The notes: generated by a model not told the origin, from the sequence alone. Positions 1 to 7,436 are shown, counted from the first letter of the stretch. The stretch: DNA of 10,503 bases from CAUZEO01 sp963578625 (GCA_963578625.1 CAUZEO010000175.1:1-10503); one strand, 5' to 3'. Made by a program: numbers and translations.

Positions 1-32
1 ATTTTATAAAACCATTCCAAACGAATTCTATT

Positions 33-1745
33 CTAAGATCTTTCGCATTTTCCAAAGATCATTTTCGCGGTCTCTTCCATTGACTCCGGAGAACAGCCGT
101 ATGTCACGATCACGGTCTCATACTCCGGCTGAACCGTGAAAGGATAAGGACTGTTGGTCACGACGATCACAGGTTTACTCAAAAGGCAAATCTCTTTTAC
201 AAAATCGTTACCATTAGATTGCCCGCGATTAAAGTAGTTGGTAATAATGATCACGTCGGACTGTTCATAACGAGCCATAACTCGCTTGCGGTCTTCATCA
301 GTAAAAACCATACGTGTCTCGACTATTCCGACATTGTCTGAATGATCCAAAAGCTTCTCCCATAAAAGGCTGGGATGGCACCGTTGGCTATTTGTCATCT
401 CATGTAACCAGTTGATCTGTTCGACAAGAAGTACTTTTACAGATTTGTCCAGAGGCAGTTGTCCTTTTTCGTCCCTCAAAAGTGTCAACGCCTTCTTTGC
501 TGATACCCGTGCAAGTGTTTTTACTTTTTCATCATTAATACCCTCGCCGGCTTTTCCCGGATTCTTCAAGCCATCCTTCTCAAAAAAGCCATAATCATAT
601 TTTATAGACAACGTCCGGCGAACAGCATCTTCGATTCGTTCTAACGGCAAATCCCCTTTCCGTACAGCGTCAACGACGCTGGGGAAAACTTCATCAATTA
701 TTGGCCCTTCATCTCTGATCAGCACCAAATCTATTCCAGCATTGAGCGCCAGTACACATGCCTCGGCAAGTTCGTACTTCTGAATGATCCCTCCCATCGA
801 CATTTCATCTGTTGCCACAACGCCCTGAAAGCCCATCTCGTTTTTGAGTAGATCCGTCACGATCGCTTTTGAAAGGGTTGCCGATAATCCTGAAGGGTCG
901 AGGCCTGGATACGCAGTGTGCGCTGTCATAACGACCGGAAGCCCTTCTTTAATTAGAGCCCGATAAGGAGCGAGATGTTCCTGCATCTCTTCTTTAGATA
1001 AATCAATAACCGGAAGCTGGGCATGGGCATCTGAAGTTGATTCGCCACGGCCCGGGAAATGTTTGCCGGTCGAGATCAATCCTCCGTCATTATAACCTTT
1101 TAGTGCCTGTCGGGCATACTCTATAACCCTATCAGCATTGGCACCAAAACTCCGTGTGCCAATTTCAGGATTCATTGGATTTGAGTTGATGTCTAAAACT
1201 AATGAGTGTGTCCAGCCAAATCCAAGCGGCACCATTTGCCGTGCTACCGCCCAGGTAACATCATATGCCATTTGCGGATCACCAGACTGTGCAATGCCGA
1301 GGTAACTTGGAAAATAATGCGTACCGCCACGATAATAATCAGAGCTGATGTCGCCTTCCATATCAAATGTTATGTGAAGGGGAAGTTTCGGTTCATTTTC
1401 GAGAGCTGCTCGCTTGAGCGTGTTAAGGAACTGGCAAAACTCAGCGTTAGTGCAATGGGGTACGGGCATGTCGGCAATATAGTCTTTTACTGTCCCTGTT
1501 GGAGTTCGCAATATTCGATAAGCGTATTTTTCACTTGTCCCATTGGGATCATGATAGGCGGTCCGGACGCGCCAATACAGACCCGCGCGAATACCCGAAG
1601 GACAATAATCCCTGATACGCCTCAAAATTTCTGGTGTGATTACCGTGCCAACAAAGCCTATAACAAAACACTGTCCTACTTTTTGTTCTAATGTCATCTT
1701 GGCGATCAAGCCATTAACAAACTCAGTCTTAGCAACTTCCATCAT
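33..1745 (-). CDS. GH3 beta-N-acetylhexosaminidase-like glycosidase
   Basis: Predicted cytoplasmic family GH3 glycosidase that hydrolyses beta-linked N-acetylhexosamine, 570 residues. The NagZ-type signature KHFPGRG is at residues 228-234. It is followed by the D-A-H dyad at 239-241, which in NagZ-like enzymes acts as general acid/base, and by the nucleophile motif ATDEMSMGG with the candidate nucleophile Asp313. Residues ~410-570 form a second domain resembling the GH3 C-terminal domain, so the protein is much longer than NagZ (about 340 residues). Residues ~55-100 look like an extra insertion relative to NagZ. No signal peptide is visible. Two ATGs sit in tandem at 1745 and 1742; the ribosome site AGGAG (1754-1750) is better spaced for the second (7 versus 4 nt). 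The gene is visibly A+T-richer than its neighbours. Fold and family are firm; the exact substrate is inferred from the His-Asp dyad. Confidence 0.9.
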   Translation of the reverse strand: MMEVAKTEFVNGLIAKMTLEQKVGQCFVIGFVGTVITPEILRRIRDYCPSGIRAGLYWRVRTAYHDPNGTSEKYAYRILRTPTGTVKDYIADMPVPHCTNAEFCQFLNTLKRAALENEPKLPLHITFDMEGDISSDYYRGGTHYFPSYLGIAQSGDPQMAYDVTWAVARQMVPLGFGWTHSLVLDINSNPMNPEIGTRSFGANADRVIEYARQALKGYNDGGLISTGKHFPGRGESTSDAHAQLPVIDLSKEEMQEHLAPYRALIKEGLPVVMTAHTAYPGLDPSGLSATLSKAIVTDLLKNEMGFQGVVATDEMSMGGIIQKYELAEACVLALNAGIDLVLIRDEGPIIDEVFPSVVDAVRKGDLPLERIEDAVRRTLSIKYDYGFFEKDGLKNPGKAGEGINDEKVKTLARVSAKKALTLLRDEKGQLPLDKSVKVLLVEQINWLHEMTNSQRCHPSLLWEKLLDHSDNVGIVETRMVFTDEDRKRVMARYEQSDVIIITNYFNRGQSNGNDFVKEICLLSKPVIVVTNSPYPFTVQPEYETVIVTYGCSPESMEETAKMIFGKCERS

Positions 1746-1749
1746 CTAA

Positions 1750-1754
1750 CTCCT
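1750..1754 (-). promoter_or_regulatory. Ribosome binding site of the GH3 gene
   Basis: Minus-strand AGGAG lies 4 nt before the ATG at 1745 and 7 nt before the ATG at 1742. The spacing favours the second ATG as the real start. Confidence 0.55.
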
Positions 1755-1955
1755 ATCAACATTCAGAGGTGGACCCGGAAATCCGGACCAGCGGTTAAGT
1801 TGAGAATGGCATACAAACTGCCCGCACACCCATGTTGCGAAGCGTGCAGCCGGTTAAACGCCAATCCCTCGCGTCAATTCAAAGATCAAATCTCTGGCCG
1901 GGCTCACCGAACTGGTCCAGTAGTTATGTTAGTCCAGGCACCAGGTTACAGGTTG

Positions 1956-1985
1956 AATATCGGTCCAGTATAGATGTATTGTCAA
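1956..1985 (-). promoter_or_regulatory. Possible sigma-70-type promoter for the GH3 gene
   Basis: On the minus strand a perfect TTGACA (1985-1980) is followed after 18 bases by GATATT (1961-1956), a 4-of-6 match to the -10 consensus. This would start transcription near 1949, about 200 bases ahead of the GH3 start codon. One of the two GGTCCAGTA repeats lies inside the spacer. This is consensus matching by eye, and promoter consensus in this group is poorly known. Confidence 0.3.
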
Positions 1986-2001
1986 GGCCGGGGCTCGGGG
2001 A

Positions 2002-2039
2002 GGGCGCAGCCCGACCGGAGCGTCCGTCGGGGTGCGCCC
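2002..2039. repeat. GC-rich imperfect palindrome (REP-like hairpin)
   Basis: GGGCGCA at 2002-2008 pairs with TGCGCCC at 2033-2039. Inside it, CCC pairs with GGG and GA with TC, then CGGA pairs with TCCG around a GCG loop, with one G/G mismatch and one bulged C. That gives about 16 pairs. No T-run follows on either strand, so it is not a classic intrinsic terminator. It lies just downstream of the broken end of the FGE-like pseudogene. It could be a REP-like or mobile palindromic element, or a rho-independent stop without a U-tract. Confidence 0.6.
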
Positions 2040-2084
2040 TGGCGAAGCTTTTGGGCGTTTCTAACCCGAGGCCTTTATGGGGTC

Positions 2085-2628
2085 TCACTTGATTGCATTC
2101 CCGTCGCCCGGGGCCCAGTGGCAGCGATTGGCAACTCGACAACGGTCGGCGAAGCGGTACCAACCGCCGCCGCGTTCCACGCGGTGCGAGACCTCATACC
2201 CGGGGCGATACCAGTCTTGGCACCACTCCCAAACATTACCGCTCATGTCATACGTTCCCAGTTCGTTGTGCCCCTTTGTGCCGACCTCGTGGCTGTGTCC
2301 GCCACTGTTCAAGTCATACCACGCAACGTCCCCGATCGTATCGCTCCCGCTGTATTCCGTGTCGTTGCCTTCCTTCCCGCCTCGTGCGGCGTATTCCCTC
2401 TCGGCTTCGCTCGGCAGACGATAGCCGTTTGCGCCGCCGCTCAATGTCCAGTCGCTCAGGTCGGGCGCCGGCGGACTCGTCCTATAAGATTACTTTCGCC
2501 GCCTTCAATCCGGCCCGCTGCTCGGCACGCACGTTGGATACCTGCGGATCGCCGACAAGGCAAGGAAGCGCCGCTGATGTCAGCAGCAACCACCTCAAGA
2601 CGACAGACAGAATATGCACACGAATCAT
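2085..2628 (-). pseudogene. SUMF1/FGE-sulfatase-domain protein, internally deleted and frameshifted
   Basis: Remnant of a secreted protein of the formylglycine-generating-enzyme (SUMF1) superfamily. The 5' piece starts at the ATG at 2628 and runs 48 codons to a TAG at 2484-2482. It has a signal peptide (MIRVHILSVVLRWLLLTSA) and then VSNVRAEQRAGLKAAKV, which resembles the VSNV..QR.GTK.V opening that I know from secreted PVC FGE-domain proteins. The next recognisable piece is in another frame, open from 2489 (after a TAA at 2492-2490) to 2085. It reads YRTSPP, DLSDW, NGYRLPSEAEREYAARGG, GDVAWYD, GNVWEWCQDWY, RGGGWYRFADRCRVANR, which is the C-terminal half of an FGE domain. The middle (most of the N-terminal domain and the start of the FGE core) is missing. 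The final GFRxA segment is also absent: the frame stops right after GDGNAIK. The first active-site cysteine of true FGEs (position after GGSYL) is not conserved, so even the intact parent was probably not a sulfatase activator. Confidence 0.8.
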
Positions 2629-2870
2629 AAGCGTTAATAAAGTGAGCGTGATTATCTAACGGCTCGCGAGGAAACCGGCTGAAGTTTTGCCATAAGGGGA
2701 GATGCCGGAGTTTCTGAGGGAAATCGCGCCTTTTGGGCGGCTGGCGGGGAAAAATGCGCTGGCGAGGATTGTTCTGGTTTTCTAGAGCCTTCTCATACTA
2801 TCAAGATCACTATTTGAACGTAACCGTTATAGAATCCTGGCTAGAACCCACTGTTTGGAAGATCATAATC
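2629..2870. other. Intergenic region between FGE-like pseudogene and sialidase
   Basis: This 242-base divergent gap should hold the sialidase promoter, but I found no well-spaced -35/-10 pair. An open frame extends the sialidase upstream to 2733. That extension (MGGWRGKMRW...) would put about 46 residues ahead of the signal peptide, so I treat it as non-coding. Confidence 0.5.
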
Positions 2871-4934
2871 ATGGCTGCAAAGAAGGTAAGAGGAATTGAC
2901 GGCAGGCATGTCTTGCGAGGCTCGGCTTGGGCAGGACTGGCGTTATTCCTGGTCGCAAGTGTCTCGATGGGTGAGCTCACGCAAACAGTCCTCTTTCAGG
3001 CGGGTGAGAGTAATTATCCGCTGATGCGTATTCCAGGAATCGTGCTGTCGAAAAACCAGACGCTGCTGGCCTTCTGCGAGGCGCGGCGGGCTGCACCGGA
3101 TCGTTCGCGCACTGACATTGTGCTGAAACGGAGTGAAGACGGAGGCGAGACATGGGGGCCCATGCAACTCGTTTTGGAATCCCAGGGAGAACTGGACGCC
3201 TGGGTGAACCCTTGTCCCGTGGCCGATACCAACACCGGCACCATCTTCCTTTTCGTGACCCTCTTTCCCGACGGACCCGTCGATATCCGGGAATGGGAAG
3301 CGCTCTTACGATACGGCGCCATTCGAACCATTGTCACGGAGAGCACGGATGACGGGCTCACATGGTCTCCGCCGCTTGATATTACCGAGCAGATTACGGA
3401 TGTCACGGCGGACATTGGAAAGAAGACCGGGCCTGGTGCCGGCATACAGACCTCGGATGGGAGATTGGTGATTCCCTACGGGCTGGGGCCGGAATTAGAG
3501 AGCAGAGCCATGATCGTCTACAGCGACGACCACGGGCAGAGCTGGCACGCCGGCGGCAGAATTGACAGCACGAGCACCGAAACGCAAGTCGCGGAGCTTT
3601 CCGACGGCAGTCTGCGACTGGACATGCGCAACCAGCGGCCGGAAGAGCAACCCAGACATACCCGGTACTATTCCATCAGCGGGGATGGAGGTGCGACATG
3701 GACCGAGCGGGTGCAAGACTGGGAACTGATCGACACCGCCTGCCAGGCATCCATTCTGCGTCACCCGTTTCGGGAGGAAGGACAGGACCGGGACCCCATC
3801 CTCTTCTCCAACCCCGCCTCTACCTTTGGTAACCGTGTTAACATGACGGTTCGGATGAGTTACGATGACGGCAATACTTGGCCGGTAGCAAGGACAGTAC
3901 ATCTCGGGCCCTGCGCTTATTCCTGCCTGGTTTCCCTGCCGGACGGGACGATCGGTCTGCTCTACGAAAACGGCGACCAGAACCGCTACGAACGTATCAG
4001 CTTTGCGCGATTCGACGTCGAATGGTTGACGCAGGGCAGCGTCCCTCCTTCAGGTTCTACTATGATCTTCGGCGCAATCGGCGACGATGGCAGTGGCCCT
4101 CCCGGCGCGTTTGACGGCTCGATTACCCCCACCGCGAGCCAGACCGTCGACCGCTCCTGCATATCCCACATTTGCGGGGGTGTACGCACACCGGATAGAG
4201 CGATTAATGGCACAGGCATCTTGCATACTGGAGGGAGCGCGGCCGACCCGAACAATTACGCGCACACCTTCGGAACGAACGCATTCGGCGACGACTTCAA
4301 CTTTCTGGCGGACATTAATCCTACTGAGGGTAACTGGTTCAAGGTCGATCTAGGGCGGACCTACACGCTTCAAGACGCGTTCTTCTTTAACTTCAACCCG
4401 GATGCTTCAGAGGGCGGTTTAAACAACGAAGATCGCGGCGTGGCTACGGCTGACATCTGGTACCTGAATGCGGCCTTTGATCATAATGACAATAGTGACG
4501 GGAATGCCTCGGCATTTATCTCAACGGGCTGGACACAGTTGGGAAGCACAACCAATTTCACGATTGCACCCGAAGGAGATGTGAACCAGACCGTTCCCGA
4601 TGTGATTAACTTCGGCAACGTCCCTGCCCGCTTCGTCGCGCTGGACATCTTATCGAATCATGGCGATGGCGGTTTCGTCGGGTTCGGAGAAATCCAGTTT
4701 TTTGCGGTACCAATCCCCGAACCGTCCGTCGAACTCGTGGTGATCGAGGACACGCTGGGGGCGACCTTCGACAGTGTGTCGAACGCGACGTACCGGCTGC
4801 AATCCACGCCCGACCTGGTTTCCTCGAATTTCACGGACACCGGCGCGATCGCCATCGGAAACGGCGCTGCCATCATCATGTTCGATCCCACCGGACCGTC
4901 CACGTCAAAGAACTACCGGGTGGTGGCGGACTAG
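2871..4934 (+). CDS. Secreted GH33 exo-alpha-sialidase with discoidin-like and C-terminal modules
   Basis: Exported sialidase that should release terminal sialic acid from glycoconjugates; 687 residues from the ATG at 2871. That start gives a signal peptide (basic MAAKKVRGIDGRHVLRG, then AGLALFLVASVSMG) and has a weak GGAAG ribosome site 9 nt upstream. The propeller (residues ~35-385) carries the R-I-P motif (Arg53), candidate acid/base Asp82, Glu237, Arg253 exactly 16 residues later, Arg328, the nucleophile Tyr350 in AYSCL, and Glu366 in LLYE. It has five Asp boxes: SEDGGETW, STDDGLTW, SDDHGQSW, SGDGGATW, SYDDGNTW. So the whole arginine triad and the Tyr/Glu pair are present. Residues ~395-612 form a discoidin-like (F5/8C/CBM32-type) domain with the core GNWFKVDLG. 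The last ~70 residues (ATYRLQSTPDL... FDPTG..TSKNYRV) match a C-terminal module I associate with Kiritimatiellota/Verrucomicrobiota proteins. The LamG-like gene follows 99 bases later on the same strand. Confidence 0.92.
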   Translation: MAAKKVRGIDGRHVLRGSAWAGLALFLVASVSMGELTQTVLFQAGESNYPLMRIPGIVLSKNQTLLAFCEARRAAPDRSRTDIVLKRSEDGGETWGPMQLVLESQGELDAWVNPCPVADTNTGTIFLFVTLFPDGPVDIREWEALLRYGAIRTIVTESTDDGLTWSPPLDITEQITDVTADIGKKTGPGAGIQTSDGRLVIPYGLGPELESRAMIVYSDDHGQSWHAGGRIDSTSTETQVAELSDGSLRLDMRNQRPEEQPRHTRYYSISGDGGATWTERVQDWELIDTACQASILRHPFREEGQDRDPILFSNPASTFGNRVNMTVRMSYDDGNTWPVARTVHLGPCAYSCLVSLPDGTIGLLYENGDQNRYERISFARFDVEWLTQGSVPPSGSTMIFGAIGDDGSGPPGAFDGSITPTASQTVDRSCISHICGGVRTPDRAINGTGILHTGGSAADPNNYAHTFGTNAFGDDFNFLADINPTEGNWFKVDLGRTYTLQDAFFFNFNPDASEGGLNNEDRGVATADIWYLNAAFDHNDNSDGNASAFISTGWTQLGSTTNFTIAPEGDVNQTVPDVINFGNVPARFVALDILSNHGDGGFVGFGEIQFFAVPIPEPSVELVVIEDTLGATFDSVSNATYRLQSTPDLVSSNFTDTGAIAIGNGAAIIMFDPTGPSTSKNYRVVAD

Positions 4935-5021
4935 TGCACCGTCCGAAAAATATCTGTACACGGGAGTGGTTTTGAGAACCGCAGCTGTAGCAAGCTTCTG
5001 AGAACGATTCAAGAGCGAAAC

Positions 5022-5027
5022 AAGGAA
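5022..5027 (+). promoter_or_regulatory. Ribosome binding site deciding the LamG-like gene start
   Basis: AAGGAA abuts an ATG at 5028 directly and lies 6 nt before the ATG at 5034. The spacing and the lysine-rich signal peptide opening (MKRYKL) both favour 5034. Confidence 0.55.
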
Positions 5028-5033
5028 ATGGCA

Positions 5034-5738
5034 ATGAAGAGATACAAACTGACAATATGCCTGCTAACAGTGGGAGCGACCTTAATCGCTCTGCCCGGCA
5101 GAAGCGCGGAAACGAAAAATAATCTCCCCGGCGATGACATCAAAGAGAAATACGCTCTCGTCTATAGCACGGATTTTGAGGAGGGCGCCCATGAATGGGA
5201 GCCGATGGACAAAGAAAACTGGAGCATTGTTAAGAGTGACGAAGGACAAATCTACAGGCTGGGCAGCAGATCGACATACGAACCGATGGTGAAGAGCCCG
5301 CGCAGCCGGTCCGTACTGAAGGACATCGTGGTAAGCGACTTCGTATTCGAGGTAAAGGTGAAGAGCCGGGACAAGGAAGACGGTCCGCACCAGGACATGA
5401 TCGTCTTCTTTGGATACCAGGGGCCGACGAAATTTTACTATGTCCATTTCGGTATGAAAACGGATGAGAAGTCCAACCAGATCCATCTCGTCAACGACGA
5501 GCCGCGCAGGCCGATCTCGAAACACACAAGCAAAGAGAATCCAGGAACGAACTGGGACGACAACTGGCACCAGGTAAAGGTTATCCGGAAAGGAGCTCTC
5601 ATCCAGGTGTTCTTTGATGACATGGCAAAGCCGTGCATGTCGGTCGAGGACGAGACATTTCTCTCCGGCGGGTTCGGCATCGGCTCGTTCAACAACTTCG
5701 GTGACTGGGACGACGTTAAGATCTGGGGTGGCGAGTAA
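5034..5738 (+). CDS. Secreted LamG/DUF1080-like beta-sandwich protein
   Basis: Exported protein of 234 residues. The signal peptide is MKRYKLTICLLTVGATLIAL followed by PGRSA, with likely cleavage before ETKNN. The mature part looks like a single concanavalin/LamG-type jelly roll of the DUF1080 (3-keto-disaccharide hydrolase-like) kind: VYSTDFEEGAHEWEP near the start, then FVFEVKVKSRD, MIVFFGYQGPTKFYYVHFG, the late WHQVKVIRKGALIQVFFDD, and the closing GGFGIGSFNNFGDWDDVKIW. The strand order and the final FGIGSF..GDWDDVKIW motif are typical of the fold. I cannot identify catalytic residues, so it may bind rather than cleave glycans. It lies 99 bases after the sialidase on the same strand and is plausibly co-transcribed. 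It converges on the Kelch gene. Confidence 0.8.
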   Translation: MKRYKLTICLLTVGATLIALPGRSAETKNNLPGDDIKEKYALVYSTDFEEGAHEWEPMDKENWSIVKSDEGQIYRLGSRSTYEPMVKSPRSRSVLKDIVVSDFVFEVKVKSRDKEDGPHQDMIVFFGYQGPTKFYYVHFGMKTDEKSNQIHLVNDEPRRPISKHTSKENPGTNWDDNWHQVKVIRKGALIQVFFDDMAKPCMSVEDETFLSGGFGIGSFNNFGDWDDVKIWGGE

Positions 5739-5820
5739 GTGTACGTTTAAGTGTTCGCTTCGCGCATCTCCCACACTTAACCGCTCCACTTATTCGGATA
5801 CACTTAACCGACACACTTCG
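5736..5820. repeat. AAGTG/CACTT repeat array between convergent genes
   Basis: AAGTG occurs at 5737-5741 and 5749-5753. CACTT then occurs at 5774, 5787, 5801 and 5814, spaced 13, 14 and 13 bases. The longer unit ACACTTAACCG is repeated exactly at 5773-5783 and 5800-5810. CGTTTAAGTGT at 5744-5754 is a 10-of-11 inverted match to either copy, so two alternative hairpins are possible. The array starts at the stop codon of the LamG-like gene. It may end transcription there or bind a protein. Confidence 0.55.
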
Positions 5821-5897
5821 TGGTCGACGTCCAGACCCAACTCCTTGATTTCGTGTGACATCCATTTGCGCAGTAGAAAAAGTGTGAACAATGCGGA

Positions 5898-7064
5898 CTA
5901 GTCAGCGGCGACACGATCCAAACGCCACACATCCCCCGGACTCCACGCACACTCCATCCGGTGAGTTAAGTCTTGCTTGCTCAGTTCTACCTGTTCCTCC
6001 GAGACGGTTACCGCATTTCCCGCTGCCAGGAAAAGAGCATCCCGGTGGACGTAGACGGCACATGCGTGGCGTAGGCTCCACGGCGTGTTGGGTATTTCCT
6101 CCCAATGTTCGCCGTCCTCTGAATACCATACGTCATTGCGATTGCCTTCGGTCCAAAGTTCAGATGGGTGGTCCGCTATTCCTCGATGCCCTCCCAACAC
6201 CCAAAGCTTACCGTCCCACGCCGCGGTATCGTGATAGGAGCGTGCCGGCCAGGGAGCTTTTCCCTCCGCAAGGTGACAGGTCCATTCGCGGCCGTCCGCC
6301 GACGACCACACATCGTTATGGTAGAGGCGTGCCTTCAGTCTTGGCTGCTGTTCGAGGTCGTAGCGCAGTGAACTCACTGTGGTCCCGCCCGATCCGACGT
6401 ATCCGCCGCCCAGGACCCACATTCGATCGTGGAGAACCGGAACGCCGCCATTCGCGCCGGTGATCATACCCCTGGGCGCCCAGGGCGCGCTGTCCGTCAC
6501 CCGCTCCCAGCTCAGGCCATCCTTGGTCCGCCAGACGTCGCTCAACGGTGGAGGCGCCGGCGGAAAAGGTTTCCCGGCCTTCAAGTCCGTTGCGAAATTG
6601 GATTGGGCGGGTGCGCTGGCCTGGCCACCCATGACCCAGATTGATCCGTCGAAAACGGTGACCATCTGGTTGCCGCGCTCTTGCCAGGGAACGGTTGGCG
6701 CGACGAGTTTCCAATGCACTCCGTCTTTTGACTTCCACACGTCGTCGTCGGTCCCGTTCTCAGCCCCGACAATCCAGATGTGATCATCATGCACGACGGC
6801 CCCGTGCATGTGCCGGCCTTTCCACGGCGCGGTGACCGCCAGGTACCAGCTGCCACCGTCGTCCTCCGAGCACCACACCTCCGAGCACACGTCCGACTCG
6901 AAAGATCCGACGCCAACGCCGGCGATGTCGGCTCTGTCATTCGCCCACTGGTTCCAGCCACCCAGAAGAAAGAGTTTGTCCTGAAAGGAAACGAGCTGCG
7001 CCCCATCACGAGGCGACCATGCCACCTCCGAGCTTACGCAACTCCAACGGTATGCGTTGTTCAT
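5898..7064 (-). CDS. Six-bladed Kelch beta-propeller protein
   Basis: A 388-residue protein built almost entirely of Kelch repeats. Each blade follows the pattern R.xH....D..LWVLGG....NDVW.S.DG..W......PW. Glycine-glycine (or similar) strands fall at residues 33-36, 98-101, 144-147, 217-220, 289-292 and 347-350. The DVW..DG..W strands follow at ~61-73, 107-118, 176-186, 250-261 and 310-321, with a final GDVWRL at 377-382. The N-terminal YRWSCVSSEVAW resembles the outer strand missing from blade six, suggesting the usual end-to-end closure of the ring. No signal peptide or membrane segment is visible, so it should be cytoplasmic, unlike the periplasmic NanM-type sialic acid mutarotases, which are also Kelch propellers. 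The ribosome site GAGGAG (7073-7068) precedes the ATG. Function is unknown; protein binding or a sugar epimerase role are both possible. Confidence 0.88.
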   Translation of the reverse strand: MNNAYRWSCVSSEVAWSPRDGAQLVSFQDKLFLLGGWNQWANDRADIAGVGVGSFESDVCSEVWCSEDDGGSWYLAVTAPWKGRHMHGAVVHDDHIWIVGAENGTDDDVWKSKDGVHWKLVAPTVPWQERGNQMVTVFDGSIWVMGGQASAPAQSNFATDLKAGKPFPPAPPPLSDVWRTKDGLSWERVTDSAPWAPRGMITGANGGVPVLHDRMWVLGGGYVGSGGTTVSSLRYDLEQQPRLKARLYHNDVWSSADGREWTCHLAEGKAPWPARSYHDTAAWDGKLWVLGGHRGIADHPSELWTEGNRNDVWYSEDGEHWEEIPNTPWSLRHACAVYVHRDALFLAAGNAVTVSEEQVELSKQDLTHRMECAWSPGDVWRLDRVAAD

Positions 7065-7436
7065 TGTCTCCTCGTCATTTGGGTCGCACCACAGGTTTCT
7101 CTAGCGTATCAACGACTTCCAAAAATAGAATGCCTGAATTTGGCTGTATGGAGCTCTTTTTTAGGCCCAGAAACCCCTCATACTGAATCACTCCTGTCCG
7201 AAACAATTCTTTGCAGACTGCGTAACCCGTTTCACGGTACTCGACTGCATACGAATACGACTTTGGCGACCTTTCCCTCTGCCTCCTCGGAGGACGCTAT
7301 CGTCGCCGACATCGTCAACCGATTCGGAGAGAACATAATAGCGTCTCGGACAGCAATGATACTGGATATTGGGTACAAAACTATCATCCTATACACGATC
7401 TTGACATTTCCGGTGGTTTCGGAGGGAATTGATTAG
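7065..7436. other. Gene-free divergent region between Kelch and PhyH genes
   Basis: This 372-base stretch separates two genes that point away from each other and should hold both promoters. On the plus strand it remains open as a continuation of a frame antisense to the Kelch gene, but the translation shows no domain. The short minus-strand frames also show nothing recognisable. TTCGGAG occurs at both ends of its right half. I cannot name a promoter with confidence: TTGACA at 7401-7406 lies too close to the ribosome site to serve the PhyH gene. Confidence 0.5.

Larger units (their letters stand above)
1746..2084. other. Gene-free stretch upstream of the GH3 gene
   Basis: I see no credible gene in this 339-base stretch. 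It holds a ribosome site and possible promoter for the GH3 gene reading left, a short palindromic element (CCGGAAATCCGG around 1775-1786), the direct repeat GGTCCAGTA at 1914-1922 and 1962-1970, and a strong GC-rich hairpin at 2002-2039. The open frames here have low-complexity Arg/Pro/Ser-rich translations and no recognisable domain. The 3' remnant of the FGE-like pseudogene may extend into its right edge. Confidence 0.6.

Noticed and set aside
1206..1691. Plus-strand open frame opposite the GH3 gene
   Set aside because: It lies opposite strongly conserved GH3 sequence and its translation has no domain.
2085..2444. Calling the 119-residue FGE fragment an active sulfatase-modifying enzyme
   Set aside because: The N-terminal half is missing, the end is truncated, and the first catalytic cysteine position is not a cysteine.
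1974..2659. Two long plus-strand open frames across 1974-2659 (218 and 188 codons)
   Set aside because: They run antisense to the FGE-domain remnant, whose conserved motifs are unmistakable. Their own translations are Arg/Pro/Ser-rich with no domain or signal peptide.
2733..2870. Upstream extension of the sialidase reading frame
   Set aside because: It would place 46 residues before the signal peptide. The ATG at 2871 gives a normal signal peptide and has a weak ribosome site.
5082..5789. Minus-strand open frame of 235 codons opposite the LamG-like gene
   Set aside because: It is a mirror of a gene with a clear signal peptide and fold. The minus translation shows no family motifs.
7401..7430. 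TTGACA at 7401-7406 as promoter of the PhyH gene
   Set aside because: A -10 at normal spacing would fall on the ribosome site, leaving no room for a transcript start before the ATG.
6780..7436. Plus-strand open frame of 218 codons ending just before the PhyH gene
   Set aside because: Its first half is antisense to the Kelch gene. Its second half has no recognisable motif. The start has no ribosome site.
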